Part shown: positions 1-8,745 of the stretch, piece by piece
Layout: the number at the start of each line of letters is the position of its first letter
Position numbering within the stretch: the first letter of the stretch is position 1
DNA from: Planctomycetaceae bacterium
Lineage (GTDB): Bacteria; Planctomycetota; Planctomycetia; Pirellulales; Pirellulaceae
DNA length: 34,315 nucleotides
Assembly: GCA_002724245.1 (NCBI GenBank)
Contig: PBOG01000042.1
Location: forward strand, 48,664-82,978
Reading direction: 5' to 3'
Notes under the pieces: model-generated
What the model saw: the letters and a program-made list of their open reading frames with translations, nothing else
Database searches by the model: none
Told to the model about the DNA's origin: nothing
Translations under genes and position numbers: made by a program

Positions 1-2
1 GC

Positions 3-977
3 CTAGTAGACGTCAGAATTCAACGCGATAGAAAGTGAAAGATTCGACATTTCCTCGTCGGACAAGTCGTGTGCTCGCGAATAAAACTGGTTTCGCTTGG
101 ATAACACAAAACGCATCAATCCCGTCAAACTGCCTCCGGCATGGGCCCGATAAAACTTGCCCCTTTCATCGCGGCAAATCGTTCCCGCACACCAGATCAT
201 CGGCGAGGCAAGCAAGTAGAAGGCGGCCCGTGATGCGAGGGTTCCCCAGTGGCCGCGGTCCTTGGAGGAAAACAAACGTTGCTGGGTCGCTGAAGTACGT
301 CTCGATCGGTACCACGACCAACAAGCTTTGCTGCGCGGAACCAACTCCCTTACATCACGTTTGTCAAACTTGTAGATTGTGATTCCAAGATCGTGAAGGC
401 GCCGGAAATAATCGGTGTCTTCACCGCCACTCCAACTGAATCGCTCATCAAAGTTGATTGGTTGGTCGACTGCTTTACGCCCGAGTAAGACGTTGCCTGT
501 GGCCGCAGATTTGCGAAACCCGGGGTGAAGCTTTCGTTTGCCGCCATGCAGATCGATCCAACGATTCATCGACTGGGCGATCTTGGGAAATACCGGGAGT
601 ACCGGGGCGGTCGTTATATCCGCCCCAAATCGCTCCATGGCCCGTATATGGTGGATAATCCAGCGAGTGTCTGCGACTTCGTCGTCGTCAATGAATGCCA
701 ATGCGTCGGCATCGGAACTCCGAGCAAACGTCAAGATCTCGTTTCGCGCTCGAGCAATACCCTGGGGCCCAATCGGAATGTACTCTAGGCGGCCAAAATG
801 AGAGATCGAATCCCGAATTCGCGCCAATGCGCTCGACGGGAGAAAAGTGTGGCCTGAATCCACCAGGCATATTTCTACATCCAAGCCGGCGTAAAAAACA
901 CGCCGCAGTGAATCGACACACAGACGCACCAGATTGGGGCGATCACAAGTGCAGATCCCAATGACAATCTTCTTCAT
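3..977 (-). CDS. Family 2 glycosyltransferase (GT-A fold)
   Basis: The 324-residue protein is a GT-A glycosyltransferase that should transfer a sugar from a nucleotide-sugar donor to a glycan acceptor on the cytoplasmic side of the membrane. It opens with the GT2 strand IVIGICTCDRPNLV. It has GPQGIARARNE at 70-80, the metal/nucleotide-binding acidic motif FIDDDE at 95-100, and GGEDTDYFRRL at 184-194, where the acidic pair is the usual position of the catalytic base. No signal peptide or clear membrane anchor is visible. The ATG at 977 is preceded by an AGGGTGA Shine-Dalgarno. It lies 81 bases downstream of the GT4-type gene on the same strand, so the two are probably co-transcribed in an exopolysaccharide or surface-glycan locus that continues left of the window. 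Donor and acceptor cannot be told from sequence. Confidence 0.88.
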   Translation of the reverse strand: MKKIVIGICTCDRPNLVRLCVDSLRRVFYAGLDVEICLVDSGHTFLPSSALARIRDSISHFGRLEYIPIGPQGIARARNEILTFARSSDADALAFIDDDEVADTRWIIHHIRAMERFGADITTAPVLPVFPKIAQSMNRWIDLHGGKRKLHPGFRKSAATGNVLLGRKAVDQPINFDERFSWSGGEDTDYFRRLHDLGITIYKFDKRDVRELVPRSKACWSWYRSRRTSATQQRLFSSKDRGHWGTLASRAAFYLLASPMIWCAGTICRDERGKFYRAHAGGSLTGLMRFVLSKRNQFYSRAHDLSDEEMSNLSLSIALNSDVY

Positions 978-1058
978 GATGTCACCCTAAAAAGGCAGGG
1001 GGTGCGCGAAGACGGAGTCGTTGTATCGTAATGTTAAGCAAGGCTGGTACTTGGGCAG

Positions 1059-2279
1059 CTAGCCTGCATTTCGCTGTTCATGCCTGGGAACCTGTCTCAT
1101 CGCCACTCCCACACAATGCCGCAGCGCAGATTCAATCACTGCGGAACCAAAGGTTTCAATAGCCAGATTGGAAATCTCGTGGCGTTTGGCGGGTTCAGCA
1201 AAGCATCTCATCATGTTGTTGGCAAACTCGGATGCCGTGTCTCCTGGCCAATAGCATCGCGAATGGAGACTTTCCAAACCCTCAGCGCCGATGGAAGTGG
1301 AGACACTGGGCAGTCCAAAGGCCGCGGCTTCCAGAAGTTTTATTCGAGTTCCACCACCTGATAGCAAAGGGACAATGCTGAGATTCGACCGTTCGTAAAG
1401 CCGGGAAAGATTGTCCGAGTCTGCGTGCAGTTCGATGAACGCGTGCCGAGTCAATTCACGCGTTGTTGCCGGCGAAGGATTTCGCCCTGCCACTAACAGC
1501 CGAAACTGCGGATGGCGGTGAAGTAGAAGTGGTGCCACATGCTGATTAAACCAGCGCAAGCCTTCTACGTTCGGCGGGTAGTTAAGCGTTCCTACGAAAA
1601 TAGCGGTTGGCTCCGGGGTGGGTTGTCGTGGTACGACTTTACAACCCGGCGGGATCTCGTTGGGGACGACGACTAGTTTATCTGCAGAGATGCCAGCTTG
1701 CCGAAAACGCAGCAGATCGTGGTCACTGCAGCAGCTGATCGATGCCGCACTGTTGAGCAAGGTGGTTTGGCAAGATCTCAGGCGGTTCAGCTTGAGGACG
1801 AATCTTTTCCGATTTAACCAATTGCGACGCGGAATGGTGTTCAAGACCTGATGCGCCAGATTGACTTCGTCGTTATGCATGTCGACGATCAGGCGATGTC
1901 CGGCTCGTGCGAGTGCAATGGCGTGCGCACCAACACGAATACCACCAACATAGATCCACGCCGGGGCGATGTTGTCAATGCGGGTCAACAAGGAACGCAT
2001 GATTGCGTCGTCAAAACGCGAACCCCACAGGTGGGCCTTGGGTTTGCGCTGTCCCCAGGAAACCGACTCCTCGCACGCAAACTCGAGTTTTCGGAAGTCC
2101 ATATGCTTGATATTGTGTCCACAATTCCAATCGGTTCCGCAAATTGCCACGTTCGTCAAATTGAACTGTTTGCTGAGTGCACGACCGATGGAAGCGACCC
2201 GAAGTTCGTAACCACCGCCCAAGTGAAGCATTGGGCTGCCGGTCAGGTAAACCACGTTGGAACGTTTCGTATTGATCAT
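1059..2279 (-). CDS. Family 4 (GT-B) glycosyltransferase
   Basis: This is a GT-B glycosyltransferase of the GT4 type. The C-terminal half carries the family signature: FVGTLNYPPNVEGLRWF, then LLVAGRNPSP, then VPLLSGGGTRIKLLEAA followed by FGLPSVSTSIGAEGLE. The glycine-rich loop and the following glutamate bind the nucleotide-sugar. The N-terminal domain (VVYLTGSPMLHLGGGYELR) fits the acceptor-binding Rossmann half. Two starts are possible. ATG 2279 gives 406 residues and avoids overlapping the divergent gene, but has no Shine-Dalgarno. GTG 2306 has an AGGTG five bases upstream and would overlap the first 16 bases of the divergent gene. I chose 2279 and hold that choice loosely. The gene probably forms an operon with the GT2 gene downstream. 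Confidence 0.87.
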   Translation of the reverse strand: MINTKRSNVVYLTGSPMLHLGGGYELRVASIGRALSKQFNLTNVAICGTDWNCGHNIKHMDFRKLEFACEESVSWGQRKPKAHLWGSRFDDAIMRSLLTRIDNIAPAWIYVGGIRVGAHAIALARAGHRLIVDMHNDEVNLAHQVLNTIPRRNWLNRKRFVLKLNRLRSCQTTLLNSAASISCCSDHDLLRFRQAGISADKLVVVPNEIPPGCKVVPRQPTPEPTAIFVGTLNYPPNVEGLRWFNQHVAPLLLHRHPQFRLLVAGRNPSPATTRELTRHAFIELHADSDNLSRLYERSNLSIVPLLSGGGTRIKLLEAAAFGLPSVSTSIGAEGLESLHSRCYWPGDTASEFANNMMRCFAEPAKRHEISNLAIETFGSAVIESALRHCVGVAMRQVPRHEQRNAG

Positions 2280-2290
2280 GGAAGAAGCCG

Positions 2291-3910
2291 ATGGACATTC
2301 CTGCACAGCTGCACCTGACGTGGAAAACTCGGACGGTTCCTGAAGGCTACCGAAAGAATCTGGAAAGCTGGAAAGCTACACATCCTGATTGGACCGTCCA
2401 GGTCTGGTCCGACGCGGACATCCGTGAGTTGATCAGCTCGCAATACCCTGACTTTCTGGAGATCTTTGACCGTTACGAAAAGGCCATCATGAGGGCGGAT
2501 GCGTTCCGCTATTTTGTGCTGCATCATTTGGGAGGCGTCTATGCGGACCTGGACATTTTTGCCCACCAGAATCTGTGCCCATTGTTAAACACTTCAACAT
2601 GTTTTCTGACCCTTGAGCCTGATTCCCATGCAAAAAAGCCCAAGGCCATTCGCCGCGGCTTGGAATTCATTGTCTGCAATGCGCTGATGGGCTCGGTTCC
2701 CGGCCACCCCTTCTGGCCTTATGTAATCAAATTGCTCCGACGCCAAGCAGAGGTTCCTTATGTACTGGATTCAACCGGGCCATTCATGTTGACTGGAGCA
2801 GCCTTGAGCTGTCCTGCCCATCAACGCCCAGATTTGATGTCTGCTGACGCCTGGTCGCCTGCGGACGCCGAGTCAATGCCTTCGTCAGCGAAGTGCGCCG
2901 AAGTCGCAGCAGCTCGCGGGTTCAGGATATTAGGGGAAAAGGATGATTCCAGCAACGCGGTTTTTGTTGAACATCAATGGCACTCCAGTTGGTGCAAGGC
3001 AAAACCTGGAGTGCTTGGGAACCTGGAGTCCATGGTCCGCAAACTCAAATACCGGTTGCGCCGTACACGACATGGCGCAATTGAGTTCAGAGCGAGTCCG
3101 CCGCCGGTTCCGATTCAATCGCAAACCTTCGCGCCACCCACACGTCTACCGCGATTGGCCATTGCCACTCCGATAAAACAGGCTGCGGCGTTTCTGGAGG
3201 CCTACGGACAGATCATCGAGTCAGTTGCCTATCCGCCGGAATTGATTGAACTCTGTTTCGTCGTTAGCGACTCGAGTGACGGGACAATGGACCTGCTCCA
3301 AGCGGCTCGGGAACGCTGGAAGGGCCATTTCCGGCGGATTCAAGTTGAAGAAGTAAATTTCGGTTTTCACGCCGCGGTTCCACGGTGGCAGCCTTCCATT
3401 CAACGGAGACGCCGCGCGAACATCGCGCACTGCAGGAATCGATTAGCCGAGCTCGCCAGCGAATCCGACTACGTCCTATTTCTCGATGTCGACCTGACGC
3501 ATGTACCCACTGACATCGTCCAGACTTTGCTCGGAGCCGAAGCACCAGTGGTGATGGCGAATTGTGTTGATGAACTCGATCGCGTTTTTGACCTGAATAG
3601 TTTTTTCTATGAAGAAGAGCCGTCGTTCGGCTACAAATCGCGAGCGCTCAAGGATGGGCTCTTTCAACCGGAGGCGAAATGGCCGCGGATGTATCTTTCC
3701 GACGTGGCCTACCTGAACAAGGTTCCATTGGACTGCGTTGGTGGCACCTGCCTGTTGGTAGAGCAGAGTGTGTTTCAAAGTGGTGTCAGGTTTCCTGAGG
3801 AACCATTTCAATATCACATCGAAACAGAAGGGTTTTCACTGTTGGCCCGGGACAGGGGATTTGAAGTTCTTGGACTACCGAACGTCAAGGTCGTTCATCC
3901 AAGGCGATAG
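2291..3910 (+). CDS. GT32-GT62 (Och1-like plus Anp1/Mnn9-like) fusion glycosyltransferase
   Basis: The 539-residue protein contains two complete-looking glycosyltransferase domains. Residues 1-235 match GT32 (Gly_transf_sug): IPAQLHLTWK near the start, MRADAFRYFVLHHLGGVY then the DxD at 86-88, TGPFMLTGA at 162-170, and a closing VEHQWHSSW at 227-235. Residues 285-539 match GT62 (Anp1/Mnn9/Van1): LPRLAIATPIKQAAAFLEAY, FVVSDSSDGT at 323-332, a DxD (DVD) at 399-401, CVGGTCLLV at 482-490 and HIETEGFSLLARDRGF at 509-524. Residues 236-284 form a basic, proline-rich linker. In yeast these two families act one after the other in N-glycan outer-chain mannan synthesis, so a hexosyl (possibly mannosyl) polymer is a reasonable inference. 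The ATG has GGAAGAA upstream. No signal peptide or membrane segment is visible, so a cytoplasmic location is likely. Confidence 0.85.
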   Translation: MDIPAQLHLTWKTRTVPEGYRKNLESWKATHPDWTVQVWSDADIRELISSQYPDFLEIFDRYEKAIMRADAFRYFVLHHLGGVYADLDIFAHQNLCPLLNTSTCFLTLEPDSHAKKPKAIRRGLEFIVCNALMGSVPGHPFWPYVIKLLRRQAEVPYVLDSTGPFMLTGAALSCPAHQRPDLMSADAWSPADAESMPSSAKCAEVAAARGFRILGEKDDSSNAVFVEHQWHSSWCKAKPGVLGNLESMVRKLKYRLRRTRHGAIEFRASPPPVPIQSQTFAPPTRLPRLAIATPIKQAAAFLEAYGQIIESVAYPPELIELCFVVSDSSDGTMDLLQAARERWKGHFRRIQVEEVNFGFHAAVPRWQPSIQRRRRANIAHCRNRLAELASESDYVLFLDVDLTHVPTDIVQTLLGAEAPVVMANCVDELDRVFDLNSFFYEEEPSFGYKSRALKDGLFQPEAKWPRMYLSDVAYLNKVPLDCVGGTCLLVEQSVFQSGVRFPEEPFQYHIETEGFSLLARDRGFEVLGLPNVKVVHPRR

Positions 3911-3996
3911 AGCTGACGAGGTGTCGTGGCCGGCCCGCTCTGCCAATCCGCCCACGCGTTTCGATAGGTCGCGAGACTCTGGCGGTCAGGACAACG

Positions 3997-4025
3997 TGGA
4001 CACACCCTTGGATGGACCCTAAAAT
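3997..4025 (+). promoter_or_regulatory. Sigma-70-like promoter for the 4104 operon
   Basis: TGGACA at 3997-4002 (5/6 to consensus) is followed after 17 bases by TAAAAT at 4020-4025 (5/6). It lies in the 193-base gap after the fusion glycosyltransferase, about 80 bases before the first DUF1501 start. Apart from this promoter the gap shows nothing. Promoter consensus in Planctomycetota is not well established, so this is a match by analogy. Confidence 0.5.
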
Positions 4026-4103
4026 AGGTGGGTTGTTAACGGGCTGCCGGCTCATCCGCAGACGCGTCTTTGCCGATAACCATCACGGGGACGGAAGGCA
4101 CCA

Positions 4104-5468
4104 ATGACGTTAGAACGCTTCGAGCAAGCGCACTTCTTTCAGAGACGCACATTTTTGCGTGTGGGTGGCGTCAGCGCATTGGGAGTCGGGCTGCCCTGCG
4201 GGCTGCCAATGCCGTCGGTGGCCGCCGCGGATGGTGGAGGGCGAGCCAAATCGGTGATCATGCTGTATATGATCGGTGGTCCGCCGCAACATGAAACCTT
4301 CGACATGAAGCCCGCAGCGGGCAGTAATATTCGTGGCGAATTCAAACCCATCTCCACAACGGTCCCCGGTTTTCAGGTTTGCGAATACCTGCCGCTGTTG
4401 GCGGCCGCAGCGAAAAAATATGCGGTAATTCGGTCGGTTCATCACGATCAGACGTTCCACGCTGCGGGCGTGCATTACAACCTGACAGGTTGGCAACATG
4501 CGCCACGTGCAGGCCAGCCATTCTTGAGCCGCCGGGATGCGCCGTCGGTGGGCGCAGTGCTGGAACAGCTGGAGGGGCGCGGTGCTGGTTTACCGAGGTC
4601 GATTCAATTGCCAGTGTACATAACGCAAGATGGTCCCGGGACGGAATGGGCGGGGCAGCATGCGGGCTTTCTGGGTGCCGGGTACGATCCGCTGATCATG
4701 GACTACAAGGGCGAGTTGCCCGGAACGTTGCCCGGGGATTTTGTTCCCGGTAAGCAAAATGGCGGTACCCGACTGGCGAGGCGTACGGAGTTGCTGCAGG
4801 CGTTAGATCGAAACAACGCCGTGAGCCATGAGCGGGAGGCTCGGCAGCAGGTTCATTTTCAGCGCGAGGCCCTGGGTGTCCTGGAGGCAGCGCCCAAATG
4901 GCAGGCGTTCTGCATTGACGAGGAACCGGTCGCAACGCGCGAGCGCTATGGCGGGTCGCACTTCGGTCGCAGTTGCCTGGTTGCGCGGCGGCTGGTCCAG
5001 GCGGGGGTGCGAATGGTTACCGTGGCCTGGCCGATCCTTCCTGAGACGCCGCATTTTGATACCCATGCGGACAATTTTCCCACCATGAAGAAAAACCTGC
5101 CGGTAATGGATCGTGCGGTATCGGCGCTGTTGCAGGATCTGGAACAACGGGGGATTCTGGACGAGACGCTGGTCGTTTGCACCGGTGAATTCGGCCGGAC
5201 CCCAGTGATTAACCCGAATGGTGGTCGCGATCACTGGGGACCCGTTTACAGTACGTTGCTGGCGGGTGCAGGAGTCACCGGCGGCCAGGTCTACGGCAGC
5301 AGTGACAAACAGGGAGGCCAGCCGCAGGACCACCCCGTCCACGTCAGTGATTTTGTGGCCACGATCTATCACGCACTAGGGTACGATCGCAACACGCGAG
5401 TCGTCGATTACCAGGGGCGGCCGCATTACATCGTCAAGGGACAACCGGTGTTGCCGTTGTTCGCATAA
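4104..5468 (+). CDS. DUF1501 protein, GRDHW subtype
   Basis: This 454-residue DUF1501 protein belongs to a large exported family related to the sulfatase/alkaline phosphatase superfamily, with no settled substrate. The N-terminus has a twin-arginine signal (RRTFLRVGG, arginines 14-15) followed by a hydrophobic glycine-rich stretch, so Tat export is likely. Family blocks are SVIMLYMIGGPPQHETFDMKP, RSVHHDQTFHAAG, GEFGRTP at 361-367 and GRDHW at 374-378. The acidic and histidine residues of the last two blocks probably bind metal, by analogy with the superfamily. The end, GRPHYIVKGQPVLPLF, is typical of this subtype. It is the first gene of a plus-strand operon, 75 bases before the large cytochrome-like gene. 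ATG 4104 follows GGACGGAAGG, a good Shine-Dalgarno. Confidence 0.92.
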   Translation: MTLERFEQAHFFQRRTFLRVGGVSALGVGLPCGLPMPSVAAADGGGRAKSVIMLYMIGGPPQHETFDMKPAAGSNIRGEFKPISTTVPGFQVCEYLPLLAAAAKKYAVIRSVHHDQTFHAAGVHYNLTGWQHAPRAGQPFLSRRDAPSVGAVLEQLEGRGAGLPRSIQLPVYITQDGPGTEWAGQHAGFLGAGYDPLIMDYKGELPGTLPGDFVPGKQNGGTRLARRTELLQALDRNNAVSHEREARQQVHFQREALGVLEAAPKWQAFCIDEEPVATRERYGGSHFGRSCLVARRLVQAGVRMVTVAWPILPETPHFDTHADNFPTMKKNLPVMDRAVSALLQDLEQRGILDETLVVCTGEFGRTPVINPNGGRDHWGPVYSTLLAGAGVTGGQVYGSSDKQGGQPQDHPVHVSDFVATIYHALGYDRNTRVVDYQGRPHYIVKGQPVLPLFA

Positions 5469-5543
5469 GGGCGGTCCCGGGATTGAGGGTAGCGGATCCG
5501 TGTGGCCGCTGGCCAACGAACTGAGCAGACGCGGATCAGGCCG

Positions 5544-8500
5544 ATGCAGTTGGGAAATGGACAAATTCTACTGGTTGGCATCGTGCTGTGGTGTTCCGTG
5601 TCGCGCGCCGCGGAAGACGAACGGTCCTTCTTTTTTGAGAACGAGGTCCGCCCCTTACTGGCGCAGCGTTGTTACGGCTGTCACGGGAAGCGGAAACAGG
5701 AATCGGGATTGCGACTGGATTCGCACTCTGCGGTGGCGCGTGGTGGCCGTGGGGGGGCCGTGGTGGTCCCTGGAAACGCCGCCCAGAGTCGCCTGGTCGA
5801 GTTCGTTGCGCGACAGGGGCCGGTCAAAATGCCCCCTGCCCGCCCGCTTAGCCAACGGGAGGTGGGCGTCTTACGCCAGTGGGTGGAGGAGGGGGCCTAT
5901 TACCCGCGCAGGGTGATTTCCGAAGCAGAAATGGGCAGAGCGCCACGCACCTTCTGGTCGCTGCAGCGATTGGTGAACCCAGAGCGGCATCAGCTCGCAA
6001 CGGATAGCAGCGCGATCGATCGGTTCGTGGTGGACCGGCTGGCGGAGGTTGGTTTGACGCTGGGGGCCCGCGCTGACAAACGAGTATTGATTCGGCGCGC
6101 GACGTACGGCCTGACCGGTCTGCCGCCGACGGTGTTGGAAGTCGAGTCTTTCCTGGGCGATTGCGCTCCGGATTCATATGAACGCCAGCTTGACCGTTTG
6201 CTCGGGTCGCCCGCGTACGGAGAGAAATGGGGCCGCCATTGGTTGGACGTGGTCCGCTACGCGGATACGGCTGGTGAGACCGCCGATTTTCCGGTGCCTC
6301 AGGCGTACCTCTATCGCAATTACGTGATTGACGCGCACAACGCGGATAAGCCCTTCGACGCGTTTGTCCGGGAGCAGGTGGCGGGCGATCTGCTCGCGGA
6401 ACAGTTGGGTGCCCAGAACCGGGTGCACGATGGCAAGACGAGATCGATGGGATTTGAGCCGAATCTGACGGCGCTGGATGTGTTTCTGGGAGACGCGCAG
6501 CTGGCTGCGCGGTACCGTGAACTGGTTACCGCGACCGGATTTCTGGCGATCTCCCGGCGGTTCGGTTTTTCGGCAGATGCGGATCACCATTTGACAATCC
6601 AGGATTCGATCGACACGTTGGGGCAGGCGGTACTGGGGCTTTCGCTGGGATGTGCGCGATGCCATGACCATAAGTATGACCCCGTGAGTACCGAGGACTA
6701 TTACGCGTGGTACGGTATTCTGGCGAGTACCCGCTATGCCTACCCTGGTAGCGAAGGTGCCAATCGGCCGCGGGATATGGCACCGGTGATTCCACTTGCC
6801 ACGGCGGTCCAGCGCGGCAGGGAATTTGGCGAGGAGGAGAAACGCGTTGAGGCGGAGCTGGCGCGGTTGAGTACGCGGCGTATCGAGCTGGAGAAGCTGT
6901 TGCGGCCATTCGCCGCCGTCGTCGCGGAAGCGGTTCCGGCGGACTGGATTTGGAATCCCTATCTCGCGTCCGTTCAGGCGCTGCGTTTTGGTGACTACAT
7001 CGCCAACGACGCAGGACATCAAGGGTACCACGTCTACCGGCCGCTCGGACGTGGTATCCCGTTGATGGCGGTAAATGCGTCCGCGGCGACGCTGCGGGTG
7101 CCCGGTGTGGTTCCCGCTGGCGGTCTGGTGGTGCATCCCGACACGAACGACGCGGCTGCCATTGCCTGGCAGAGTCCGGTGCACGGAAGGGTTCGGGTGA
7201 CCGGGTTGATCGGGGATGTGCATGATTGTGGCAACGGTGTGCGCTGGGATTTGGATCATCTCGGCACAGGCGGATTCTCTGCCGTGGCTGGCGGTACCGT
7301 CGGGCGAGCGTCGATGTACCGGTTGGGCGAGTCAGCAGATGCGGGGGGGAATGGGCTGGAAATCGATGTGAGACGAGGCGATTTACTCCAGCTGGCGATT
7401 TCGATGAATGGAGATCTCGGTTGCGATCTGACTCGCGTCGAATTGCGCGTGCAACATCTGGGCGGAGCCGACGAGGTGTGGGACCTGGCGGAAGACGTGG
7501 TCTCGGACCTGCATCATCGTGGGCAGGGGAACCCGCACAGTGATCGATACGGCAACGGAGAACGCTGGTATTTCTACAGCTTGCCGCGGGGAGTGCGCGA
7601 AGGGTGGGCTGGGGAAAAGATTGCCAGCGGAGCTGAGTTGGCCGCCTTTCGCCGGCAGGCTGGCAGGCTGAAGACAGAGTTGCGAGAAGCGGTGACCACG
7701 TTAGAGGAGTTGGGGCGTCGTCAAGAGGCGATGGCGCGACATGGTGCGTACGAGGCGGTCTATGGTGTTGTCGAAGGTGAGAGTGCGGACGCGCGGGTAC
7801 AGCGGCGGGGAGATCCGACTGCGTTGGGAGCCACGGTGCGCCGGAGGAACCTGGCGATGTTAGGAGGCGAGCGACTTGCTGCAGGAACGGGGAGCGGTCG
7901 TTTGCAGTTGGCCGACTGGTTGACGCGCCAGCAGAACCCGCTTACCGGGCGAGTGATTGCAAACCGCATCTGGCAGCGGCACTTTGTCCACGGCCTCGTT
8001 CGTACCGAAAATGATTTCGGTGTCCGCGGTGAACGACCCACGCATCCGGAACTGCTTGACTGGTTGGCAACGGAGATGATACGGGGTGGCTGGTCGTTGA
8101 AACATCTTCACCGGCGGATTATGACTTCTGCGGTGTATCAACAGGTTTCACGCGGAGCCGCTGACATTGGTTCCAACGATCCAGAGGGCAAGCTTCTGTG
8201 GAGGTTTCCTCGGCGTCGCTTGAGCGCCGAGGAGATTCGAGACTCGATTCTGATGGTAGCCGGTTTGTTGGACCGATCGGTTGGCCAGGCACATCCGTTT
8301 CCACCAGAGTCATCATGGAATTTCACACAACACGGGCCGTTTTATGGTGTCTATGAACATCGGCGTCGCACGATCTATACGATGCAGCAGCGACTGAAGC
8401 GGAACCCGTTCCTGGCGTTGTTTGATGGACCCGATCCAAATAGCACGACGCCGAGGCGACAGGTGTCGGCAGTCCCGACCCAGGCGTTGTTCCTAATGAA

Positions 8501-8744
8501 CAGCGAGGACGTGCATTGGGCTGCAGAATCGATCCAGCAGGCGCTGTCCGAGGACGCGGAAGCAACTGGAAACACGGTTCGCCTCGGGTTCCGCCAGGTG
8601 TTGGCAAGGGACCCGACAACGGCGGAAGTGAAGCGTGCGCGGCGATTCCTGGTGCGGTACTCGGCCCAGGCAGGCAGCAGGGAGGCGCACAACGCGTTCC
8701 TGCGAACATTACTGATTCGCAATGAATTTCTTTTTGTGGATTGA
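5544..8744 (+). CDS. PSCyt1-DUF1549-DUF1553 cytochrome-like protein with beta-sandwich insert
   Basis: The 1066-residue exported protein is of the Planctomycete cytochrome type. I start it at ATG 5544, which gives a Sec signal peptide (GQILLVGIVLWCSVSRA), rather than at an in-frame ATG 42 bases upstream that would hide it. PSCyt1 follows, with the c-type heme motif CYGCH at 43-47. DUF1549 runs from about 156 to 400 and holds a second CxxCH motif, CARCHDHKYDP, from 370. A helical stretch near 430-460 is followed by a beta-rich insert at about 507-645 (LRVPGVVPAGGLVVHP, GNGVRWDLDH) that resembles a carbohydrate-binding or concanavalin-like module. DUF1553 begins near 787 (NPLTGRVIANRIWQRHF) and ends LLIRNEFLFVD. 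Heme binding is inferred from the motifs. The stop is separated by a single base from the next DUF1501 start, so the two are probably translationally coupled. Confidence 0.9.
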   Translation: MQLGNGQILLVGIVLWCSVSRAAEDERSFFFENEVRPLLAQRCYGCHGKRKQESGLRLDSHSAVARGGRGGAVVVPGNAAQSRLVEFVARQGPVKMPPARPLSQREVGVLRQWVEEGAYYPRRVISEAEMGRAPRTFWSLQRLVNPERHQLATDSSAIDRFVVDRLAEVGLTLGARADKRVLIRRATYGLTGLPPTVLEVESFLGDCAPDSYERQLDRLLGSPAYGEKWGRHWLDVVRYADTAGETADFPVPQAYLYRNYVIDAHNADKPFDAFVREQVAGDLLAEQLGAQNRVHDGKTRSMGFEPNLTALDVFLGDAQLAARYRELVTATGFLAISRRFGFSADADHHLTIQDSIDTLGQAVLGLSLGCARCHDHKYDPVSTEDYYAWYGILASTRYAYPGSEGANRPRDMAPVIPLATAVQRGREFGEEEKRVEAELARLSTRRIELEKLLRPFAAVVAEAVPADWIWNPYLASVQALRFGDYIANDAGHQGYHVYRPLGRGIPLMAVNASAATLRVPGVVPAGGLVVHPDTNDAAAIAWQSPVHGRVRVTGLIGDVHDCGNGVRWDLDHLGTGGFSAVAGGTVGRASMYRLGESADAGGNGLEIDVRRGDLLQLAISMNGDLGCDLTRVELRVQHLGGADEVWDLAEDVVSDLHHRGQGNPHSDRYGNGERWYFYSLPRGVREGWAGEKIASGAELAAFRRQAGRLKTELREAVTTLEELGRRQEAMARHGAYEAVYGVVEGESADARVQRRGDPTALGATVRRRNLAMLGGERLAAGTGSGRLQLADWLTRQQNPLTGRVIANRIWQRHFVHGLVRTENDFGVRGERPTHPELLDWLATEMIRGGWSLKHLHRRIMTSAVYQQVSRGAADIGSNDPEGKLLWRFPRRRLSAEEIRDSILMVAGLLDRSVGQAHPFPPESSWNFTQHGPFYGVYEHRRRTIYTMQQRLKRNPFLALFDGPDPNSTTPRRQVSAVPTQALFLMNSEDVHWAAESIQQALSEDAEATGNTVRLGFRQVLARDPTTAEVKRARRFLVRYSAQAGSREAHNAFLRTLLIRNEFLFVD

Positions 8745-8745
8745 T

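Noticed and set aside
1851-2318. 155-codon plus-strand frame inside the GT4 gene
   Set aside because: It is antisense to a gene with clear GT-B motifs and contains no recognisable domain.
6174-7259. Open frame of 361 codons on the minus strand inside the 5544-8744 gene
   Set aside because: It is antisense to a clear DUF1549 protein, is arginine/histidine/proline-rich, has no family motif and is a normal by-product of GC-rich codon use.
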